In this document: positions 20,593-64,000 of the stretch, in pieces
How positions within the stretch are numbered: the stretch's first letter is position 1
Layout: every line of letters begins with the position of its first letter
Assembly: GCA_029237695.1 (NCBI GenBank)
Contig: CM055265.1
Span: forward strand, 123,092,834 to 123,156,833
DNA length: 64,000 nt
Source of the DNA: Conchocele bisecta
Taxonomy: Eukaryota > Mollusca > Bivalvia > Lucinida > Thyasiridae
Direction of reading: 5' to 3'
Made by a program: the position numbers and the translations under genes
Notes under the pieces: generated by a model
Told to the model about the DNA's origin: nothing
The model's database searches: none
The model's input: the letters and a program-made list of their open reading frames with translations, nothing else

Positions 20593-21544
20593 CCCTTAGC
20601 TGGGCAGCAATTTGATAATAATAAAAATAAAAAATTTTTAAAATATTTTTCCTTCAAACAAGGAAGGGGAAACCATAAGTACTGTGACCTTAGTTCCATT
20701 CGGGTTGGTCGGAACATGATGGGTCGTATTGCAAAACAAAAGCACCATCCCTAGACACACATGGACCAAACAATTATTCAAATCAAAATCGTGGGGACGG
20801 TTCAGAAAGGTTTAGTTGAAAAAATGAAAGGTGTTACTAATGCAACGCACGTACGCACAACTATAAAATAAACCTCTTGTCTATAGGCGAGGGGATTTAA
20901 TTCAACAAAAATCAGTAAGTAACCACCGACAGATGTACACCTCCAAACCTCAAACTTTAATGCAAACTTCTAAGTAATTTTGACCTTGACTTGGGCACAT
21001 GGGCTGCCATGGTAAAAGGGCCACTTAATGGACAATATGGAATTGATGACTCAATAAGCAGCATGATTGCATTCAAGGCCAATCCGACTTAGTGCAAAGT
21101 TGTGGCTACAGTAGATAGTAAGGTGGCCATAAATTAAAAATTACCGAAAAAGTAGTCGGGACAGACATGTTGGACAAGAATGTATTGACAGACAGAATGA
21201 ACAGCCAATGAACGGGCAGGGCAAACAGCGGGTGGGCGACTATGTACTCAACCAATTATTTTTATGGGTTCATAAAAATGTTAGTGAAATACACCAAAGT
21301 TTAAAGTCGATGATTAATTGTATATTATAGATTTGCCCAAATTGTGGATGTAATTTACAGAAAAAATCAGGACATTGGATTTTAACTAATATCGTCACCT
21401 TGGTCAATAAGGAACTACATAATAATCTCTTCTTTATAGCAAATCAATAACAAGTTTTTTTTTACCTAGTAATCCTATTTGTTTTCTTTCTTAATAACTT
21501 ATGTTTCATATGTCCATTGGAAAGAATAAATTACTTACATGACT

Positions 21545-21993
21545 ATTGTTTTAAATTGCAAGTTTGCTGCCCCAATAATTCCAGCAAACAAAAATTAATT
21601 TTACCAACAACTTCCCTAACAAATTCTTTGATTGGCCCGTAGCAACGTGTCTGTCCCAAAATTTATATACCCAGTAAACTCCCCATGCCGAACTACTTTC
21701 CCGTAACCCGAGGAGGCGCAGTTTAAATTAAATAAATTCATTAAGAAAAACGGAAAATAAACACATTTTTCCTTGATTAAGTTTAATTTATTTACAAATG
21801 GCTGGAAATTATTAAGGAATGAATGGCCTTTTTTGTGGAATTTATCGGGGATATAAACTTTTGATAAAAGTCCCGTGGGAATACTGGACGAGGGCCTTCC
21901 GGCCTTCGTCCAGTATTCCCGCTGACCTTTTCCAAGTTTGATACCCCGATAAAGTTCCACCAAAAAAAGGCCATTGCCATTCCTATAATAACC
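21545..21993. mobile_element. Bipartite MITE, family 4 (reverse copy)
   Basis: This carries the body 'ttccctaacaaattctttgattggcc...aaacggaaaataaacac' next to the palindrome 'ggaatgaatggcc...gggaatactggac|gtccagtattccc...ggccattgccattcc'. Same-family copies: 32733-33125, 35135-35493 and 36505-36843. This copy has extra bases relative to those. A partial arm is at 22185-22245. Confidence 0.65.
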
Positions 21994-22949
21994 AATAGGA
22001 ATAAAAAATAAACAATTGGCGATTTTAAAAAAATTACAATTTTCGAAAAAAAAAAAGGAAAAGAACCAATTTGGCGATCAAAAAAATTAATTTTTTTATT
22101 TGTTTTTTTTTTCGATAAAATTGTAATTTTTTTTAATCGCCAATTGTTTATTTTTTTTTCGCCAAATTGCGAAAAGTGGGCCTTTTTCCAAGTTTATGAC
22201 CACCCCGATAAATTCCCCACAAAAAGGCCATTCATTCCCTATAATTGACCCGAAACACAACACCGAACCGGTTATTGCTTTTAATTCTTTAACCCATTCC
22301 ATCGTGGATACCCATTCACAGGCATCTTAAATTTAACAAACATCATTTTCATTTTTCTTATTCTCTTCATTTTATCAATGGAAAATAAAATTGTTGGTTA
22401 CCACTCAATGAGAGTGGTCACAACAAGTACTTCAGATGCAGTAAAATGAAAAATAAATATTTTAAATCAGAAAAAAAGCCTTCAGCAATGAAAAAAGGTA
22501 GAACTTGAAGTTATTTGCGTGGAAATAAAAGGATAACCAGAAATGGCCACTAAGGTTACTAAAGTCATCGGAAATTGTTTCAATAAATCAATAGGCCGTT
22601 TCTTCATTATTGCAATTGGAAAAACCATATATACCCCCCAATTTTGGTTTACAATCGGTCAAAGTAGAACGAGTTATTGGCGCGGACAGGGAAGTAGAGT
22701 GCCCGAAAATTAAAAATGGCCGCCCAACAGGGATAATTCTCATCAGAAATTTTAGAAAATCAACAGGATTTTTTTCCCGCCGCAAATTTGGATTACCGAG
22801 GCCCGTTCAAGGTTAGAATTAATAGTATTTTTTTCAAACAGGCCGTTATAATAAAGATAAACTTGGCACAATTCATAGTTTGAAATGCTACCCGATGATG
22901 GAGAACCGAGCCAGTTGATTCTGAACCGAAGGTGCGTAATTTTTTCATC

Positions 22950-23165
22950 AAAGAATATTTACAGAAACTATGATATTTTCTTTTTGTAAATGGACGTCGA
23001 AGAAAGTTGACAAAATTGTTCATAGCAAATGTGAATTTTATTCCGCATTTGCTTTCTGAAGTTGTCAACTTTCTACGACCAATGTTATTTAACCGGAAAA
23101 TATCATAACTATTTTTCCAACGAGATAAATCACACAAACTTCTTAGGTATAAAGTCACCTAGACT
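22950..23165. mobile_element. TIR MITE, family 10 (partial)
   Basis: 'gaagaaagttgacaaaattgttca' and 'gttgtcaactttctacgacc' form the arms; the right end 'cttcttaggtataaagtcac' matches the ends at 37357-37597 and 50144-50328 ('ttcctaggtacaaaatcacatgg'). Confidence 0.5.
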
Positions 23166-23443
23166 AGTCCTCTCTTCAGTGAAAATGGGAATTATTGGGA
23201 TATGTTTGACCCAGTGTAAGCTCTTGAGCCAATAGCATACTCCTGTAGCCCGATAACAAATATCCGTTGCTTCGGTTAGAAGCAATGGTGGATGTTTCAT
23301 TGAGAGCAATAGTGAAACCGTGTATTTTCTGATTCAAACTACGCCAGAACTGAAATCTACATTGGTCGCAAAACCCATAAGTCCCATTTTTTCTTTTTCC
23401 AGTTACAGCCACATATTATAGCAAATACCCGGCTAGTGTCATT

Positions 23444-23710
23444 TAACCGCTTTTTCAACACCACACGGGCCTGTATCAGTGGTATTGGCAAACAGTGGAG
23501 ATCCAGATGAGCCGGCTCGTGAATGAGCCGACTCATCAAGATCAGCATTTTTGCAAGTAACTTTTACCCAATTTTGAGAACAAAAACAAAAAACCCCCTT
23601 CCCCTTTCATAATTGGGACAGGTCTGTAAAAGCATTTTGTGACGATTGGGATATTGGTTAAAAGAAAAATTTAACATATCATAAAAATCCATTTCCAGTT
23701 AATTTTAGAG
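23444..23710. repeat. Decayed TTAA-type MITE
   Basis: 'tttaaccgctttttcaacaccac', 'gtattggcaaacagtggagatccag', 'gagccgactcatcaagatcagca' and 'tccatttccagttaa' follow the order seen in the intact copy at 29692-29915. Extra bases are again evident. Confidence 0.5.
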
Positions 23711-24155
23711 TGAGAGGTAATATAAAAAACTATCAGAACCTCAGCTTGGAAGCGCCGTAGAGAATGCTTGGCAAGCCTCAGGAATTGCTAATCTGACCCT
23801 ACCACATTCACTGGCCCTTGCCCTGATAAAAACCTGATATCCAGACAACAAGGGGGGCATAAGCAGCCTATGCTCAATAAAATAAGTAAATTCCATCTCA
23901 ATTGAAATTTTTCCCAGACGATCTTTAAAATTTGCACTTACGAACATTTTAGTCGTACGAAGTTTAGTGAAACGAAGCCCCAGCCTTGGTATTCGCCTTA
24001 TATATACTTAATGGTCAGTGAATGGAAAGGTCAACTCTCGCAACTACCAGTTTGATTCACCTAAAAGGTAAATTGCTGGCACGATAACAGGAAATTAATG
24101 AAACAAAGATTATTATTTAGCATGTTAGTTCCATGTGAACTGTTCGTCAGAGCAT

Positions 24156-59369
<35,214 letters not shown>

Positions 59370-59378
<9 letters not shown>

Positions 59379-59560
59379 TTTGCTTCCGGGTATGATATGA
59401 TATGCAGGCGCACTTGATTTGTGATTATCACATTCCGAGCTTATTGTTGTTGTTGCTGATGCCGCATTGCTCCGTCGCTTATTTTTCGCCGCACCGCCGC
59501 AAAGGACGTACGTTGCATCATATCAATGGTAAATTATATGAAATAGGCACTACCTATGAC
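59370..59560 (-). promoter_or_regulatory. Putative PDCD6 promoter/initiation region
   Basis: On the minus strand CCCGGAAGCAAAATGGCGTC overlaps the start codon: CCGGAAG is an ETS-type core and AAAATGGCG a YY1-type site. Upstream DNA to 59510 is CpG-richer ('cgtcgcttatttttcgccgcaccgccgc'). Inferred from motifs only; no TATA box is obvious. Confidence 0.4.
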
Positions 59561-60975
59561 GGGCGACGTTAGTCTATGCAACTAGCTTTACCATGATGTT
59601 AGTATTGTATAAACGGTACCGTAGTATAGTGTAGTATTGCAGAGCTACTTCCCGCAACTACCACGGTGTTAATTACAGCTTCTCTATTATAATTAAATGG
59701 TGTCATTGGCGCACTTATTCGAACCAGTGATACAAGTTAGATATTTCCTTTTCATATATAGTACATTAATAGCATAGGCATTATATAAACTGTATTAGTA
59801 CATTTACAATCATTTGAAGAAAACATAACAAGGCTAATTAAGCATCTTCAGTGATATTATTCCCAATTTTCGCAATCTCAGTCGTCATTGAGCACGACTG
59901 TCACTTCGAGAATTATACACATTTTGTCCATTTTTGGTATCAATTGTCTTAAGTTTTACATTTGCTTTTGATTAACCCAGTGCTGTGTCAGATGTGTTTG
60001 TATCTGTATCATGGCCTACAGCAACAGGTGCACTAGACTCACACTTGCAATGTATACTTTGTTCTGGTAATCATGTTCCCCAATTATCCCGGATCGCTTG
60101 ACTATGTGTTGTATTTTTATACTCACATCAGCGAAGTTAAGTGCAGCGTGGCGGCTATCGAAATTCGCCAGGTGCGTCCTTCCAGTGATGCTATTATTTT
60201 CTCGATCCCTGGTGGTCTTTGAGCACATTTTGACTATTTTTCGTATTAGTTGTATCCTTTTTACATACAGCTTCACTTTAGCAGTTGGTAAGAGGTACTT
60301 GTGTCATGGACTGTGAATACAGCACAGGCCGTGACACAACCGAACAGGCGGAATAAAACAGCAGTTGCAATGTATACTTGTTTCTGTTAGTGATGTCCAC
60401 AGAGTAGCATGGATCGATTGACTATGTCTTGTAAACAAAATCACAACAGGTGCGGTTTCTACTAATGATGATCCACTCGTCCGCTCATATTAGTGAGCGA
60501 ATTGTGGATCTGGACGAGCGCTATTTTGAAGGAGTAAGGCAGCATCAACATTGAACAAAACAGACCACTGGGGCGGTTGAACCTGGTTAGCGCGGCGCTG
60601 CAAACTTTCTGCTTAGCTCGCCAGCATGCCTCAAAAGGACAGAAACATACAAGGCAATACAAAGGCGATTCATAATTGACGACAATAAAGATAATCACTG
60701 TTTAGAATAGTGAAACAAACTATACTGATTATGCTCAATCTAAAAATACATGTTCCAAATATGGCAGCTAGCTATAGTGAGCTCCCTGCCGTATCCAGGA
60801 GTCCGGCTGCATATTAAGTAATTAGCCCATGGCTCATGAGTTGTGTACAATTTTAAAATGATCAACTATATCTGGACTTATTAAGTATATGAAACCACCA
60901 GCAACTAATAAAGAATAAGACAATCACAAACTCACACACACTTATTTATTATTATGTAGATGTCCTGCAGAACTG

Positions 60976-61527
60976 GTGCCAAAGTCCGCCATAGTACTAA
61001 TATTTAGCCCTGTGGTTCCTTGTTTTGTGGCTTTAGTTTTGCATCGTCATATTGCATTACTTTCTGATCGGTCAGTTTACAACATAATCTTTCCATTCAT
61101 GTATACTGTAGTTGTAGTTGCGCTAACCATGTTCAATCGCCACAGGGACTGTTCTATTCTCGATAGTTCATTCACGAATAGTTGTTGTGGGGCTTTTGTT
61201 GCATTCGTATTATTTTTATGCAGCATTTCATGTACCGTTGTTTTTATTTTGGGAACGCACACCGCTGGTCGAGGAGTGTATGGTTGTATCGCGTTAAAGA
61301 CTGCTCGACCACCACAGTGCGCGTGTCATGTGTTTATCATTACGCATGGCGTTAGTTTCGTGCTTACATGGCTCATGAGTCTACTGACTGTATCTTGTTA
61401 TCTATTTGACGTCACATTGCTTAGCTTAAACCAAACTAGAAATGTGGCCTATCGGCACACGAAACCCCCGCTGGCAAACAAAGAAAACGAGGCATATTTG
61501 ATTATATGCCATTTACCCGAGCGTTAA
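60976..61527 (+). CDS. Hydrophobic ORF, unrecognised
   Basis: The 183-residue ORF has about four hydrophobic segments (near residues 4-24, 34-54, 70-92 and 117-150). Its last about 40 residues are read from the start of the Helitron-like array at 61435, so the natural C-terminus is lost or the ORF is chance. I recognise no family. Upstream, about 60047-60110 and 60365-60430 are near-duplicates ('ttgcaatgtatact.gttctg', 'ggatcg.ttgactatgt'), suggesting a repeat origin for 60.0-61.4 kb. Confidence 0.25.
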   Translation: MPKSAIVLIFSPVVPCFVALVLHRHIALLSDRSVYNIIFPFMYTVVVVALTMFNRHRDCSILDSSFTNSCCGAFVAFVLFLCSISCTVVFILGTHTAGRGVYGCIALKTARPPQCACHVFIITHGVSFVLTWLMSLLTVSCYLFDVTLLSLNQTRNVAYRHTKPPLANKENEAYLIICHLPER

Positions 61528-61737
61528 GGTTTCGAATGCACCAAGTCTGTGAGCTTGACCCAGGGCTTAGCGTGTGCGGGACGAATGTGGATTTGTCACA
61601 GGGCGGTAGAGGACCATTTGAGCAATGCGTGTGTGAAATGTGAAGCAGATCCGAGCAAGGAAACAGAAATTATAAGGCATTTACCCAGCGTTAAGGTTTC
61701 GAACGCACCAAGTCTGTGACCTTGACCCTGGGCTTAG

Positions 61738-61778
<41 letters not shown>

Positions 61779-64000
61779 AAATGTAGATTTGTCACAGGGA
61801 GGTAGAGGACCATTGGAGCAATGCGTGTGTGAAATGTGAAGCAGAGCCAAGCAAGGAAACAGAAATTATAAGCCATTTACCCGAGCGTTAAGGTTTCGGG
61901 ACGTACGTACGTACGGACGCCGGTAACACTATATGCCCCCCTCACCATTCGGTGGCTGGGGCATAATAAGCCATTTACCCGAGCGTTAAGGTTTGGAACG
62001 CACCAAGTCTGTGACATTGACCCTGGGCTTAGCGGTGGCGGGATGAATGTAGATTTGTCACAGGGCAGTAGAGGACCATTGGAGCAATGCGTGTGTGAAA
62101 TGTGAAGCAGGTCCGAGCAAGAAAACAGAAATTATAAGCCATTTACCTGAACGTTAAGGATTCGAACGCACCAAGTCTGTGACCTTGACCCTGGGCTTGG
62201 CGGGGGCGGGACGAATGTGGATTTGTCACAGGGAGGTAGAGGACCATTGGAGCAATGCGTGTGTGAAATGTGAAGCAGAGCCGAGCAAGGAAACAGAAAT
62301 TATAAGGCATTCACCCCAGCGTTAAGGTTTCGAACGCACCAAGTCTGTGACCTTGACCCTGGTCTTAGCGGGGGCGTGACGAATGTGGATTTTTCACAGG
62401 GTGGCAGAGGACCGTCGGAGTAATGCGTGTGTGAAATGTGAAGCAGATCCGAGCAAGGAAACAGAAATTATAAGTCATTTACCCGAGCGTTAAGGTTTGA
62501 AATGCAGCAAGTCTGTGACCTTGACCCTGGGCTTAGCGGGGGCGGGACGAATGTGGATTTGACACAGGGTGGCAGAGGACCATTGGAGCAATGCGTGTGT
62601 GAAATGTGAAGCAGATCAGAGCAAGGAAACAGAAATTATAAGCCATTTACCCGAGCGTTAAGGTCTGAAATGCACGAAGTCTGTGACTTTGATCCTGGGC
62701 TTGGCGAGGGGCGGGACGAATGTGGATTTGTCACATGGCAGTAGAGGACCATTGGAGCAATGCGTGTGTGAAATGTGAAGCATGTCCGAGCAAGGAAACA
62801 GAAATTGTAAGCCATTTACCCCAGCGTTAAGGTTTCGAACGCACCCAGTCTGTGACCTTTACCCTGGGCTTGGCGGGGGCGGGACGAATGTGGATTTGTC
62901 ACAGGGCGGTAGAGGACCATTGGAGCAATGCGTGTGTGAAATGTTCAGCATATCCGAGCAAGGAAACAGAAATTATAAAGCATTTACCCGAGCGTTAAGG
63001 TTTCGAACACACCAAGTCTGTGACCTTGACAATGGGCTTAGCGGGTGCGGGACGAATGTGGATTTGTCACAGGGTGGCAGAGGACCGTTGGAGCAATGAT
63101 TGTGTGAAATGTGAAGCAGATCCGAGCAAGGAAACAGAAATATAATGCATTTACCCGAGCGTTAAGGTTTCGAACGTACCAAGTCTGTGACAACGGTTAT
63201 GGGCTTAGCGGGGGCGGCACGAATGTTGATTTGTCACAGGGCGATAGAGGAACATTGGAGCAAAGCGTGTGTGAAATGTGAAGCAGAGCCGAGCAAGGAA
63301 ACAGAACTTATAAGCCATTTACCCGAGCGTTAAGGTTTCGGGACGTACGTACGTACGGATGCCGGTAACACTATATGCCCCCCTCAACATTCCGTGGCTG
63401 GGGCATAATAAGCCATTTACACGAGTGTTAAGGTTTCGAAAGCACCAAGTCTGTGACCCTGGGCTTAGCGGGGGCGGGACGAATGTGGATTTGTCAGAGG
63501 GCGGTAGAGGACCGTTGGAGCAATGCGTGTGTGAAATGTGAAGCAGATCCGAGCAAGGAAACAGAAATTGTAAGGCATTTACCCGAGCGTTAAGGTTTGA
63601 AATGCACCAAGTCAGTGACCTTGACCCTGGTCTTAGCGGGGGCGTGACGAATGTGGATTTGTCACAGGGTGGAAGAGGACCGTCGGAGTAATGCGTGTGT
63701 GAAATGTGAAGCAGATCCGAGCAAGGAAACAGAAATGATAAGTCATTTACCCGAGCGTTAAGGTTTGAAATGTAGCAAGTCTGTGACCTTGACCCTGGGC
63801 TTAGCGGAGGCGGGACGAATGTGCATTTGACACAGGGTGGCAGAGAACCATTAGAGCAATGTGTGTGTGAAATGTGAAGCAGGTCCGAGCAAGAAAACAG
63901 AAATTATAAGCCATTTACCTGAACGTTAAGGATTCGAACGCACCAAGTCTGTGACCTTGACCCTGGGCTTGGCGGGGGCGGGACGAATGTGGATTTGTCA
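61435..64000. mobile_element. Helitron-like minisatellite array, runs off the edge
   Basis: The left end is CTAGAAATGTGGCCTATCGGCACACG, matching 10399. About 15 units of 160-170 bp follow ('gtgaccttgaccctgggctt', 'gggacgaatgtggatttgtcacag', 'gagcaatgcgtgtgtg', 'catttacccgagcgttaagg'). Two copies of the right-end module ('acgtacgtacggacgccggtaacac', 'tatgcccccctcaccattcggtggctggggca') lie inside at 61897-61966 and 63335-63406. The units match those at 38600-39130. ORFs here are repeat translations. Confidence 0.75.
61739..61776. repeat. Poly(G) run, about 38 bases
   Basis: A G homopolymer sits where other units read GGGGGCGGGA. Its length in the genome is uncertain, since such runs are poorly resolved by sequencing. 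Confidence 0.9.

Overview
The window looks like intron-rich, repeat-packed DNA from a marine or freshwater mollusc, most likely a heterodont bivalve. This is inferred from animal-type split genes, AT-rich introns, (GACG)n microsatellites next to tandem minisatellite arrays, and a very dense load of miniature transposons. No bacterial-style gene or operon is present. The species cannot be fixed from the sequence alone.

Two host genes are recognised, both on the minus strand. (1) The 5' part of CLPTM1L, a multi-pass ER membrane protein and lipid scramblase, has two coding exons at 9251-9406 and 7504-7604; I could not find its later exons. (2) A complete PDCD6 (ALG-2) penta-EF-hand gene spans about 35 kb, from its start codon at 59378 to its stop at 24156. 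All splice junctions agree in phase. It carries two alternative copies of exon 2 (53530-53591 and 49124-49185), both 62 bp, both in the same phases, both encoding an intact EF-hand 1 loop. This suggests mutually exclusive splicing. The last exon (24156-24262) is recognisable but contains apparent extra bases, in a stretch where several repeats also look indel-rich.

Layout. 1-7.4 kb: dispersed repeats, two blocks of Helitron-like minisatellite elements, and a broken IQ-motif-repeat gene (3867-4661). 7.5-9.4 kb: CLPTM1L exons among miniature elements. 10.4-11.9 kb: a tandem array inside a Helitron-like element. 11.9-14.2 kb: a GC-richer, multicopy-looking ORF with tandemly duplicated 5' parts. 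14.5-16.2 kb: a dimeric tandem array holding a tiny LTR retroelement (TRIM) whose LTRs each contain a tRNA-like Pol III unit, plus two relatives. 16.3-24 kb: noisy repeat-rich DNA. 24.1-59.4 kb: PDCD6, with introns packed with miniature elements, nested Helitron-like elements and a 4.8-kb foldback element. 59.4-61.4 kb: upstream DNA with one hydrophobic ORF of unknown status. 61.4-64 kb: a long minisatellite array that runs off the right edge.

The most novel observations are the tRNA-bearing TRIM (exact 140-bp LTRs, PBS, PPT and a 4-bp target duplication checked against an unoccupied neighbouring repeat), the duplicated PDCD6 exon 2, and a superfamily of nested elements that share a CTAG/hairpin end and a GACG-microsatellite/hairpin end around unrelated tandem cores.
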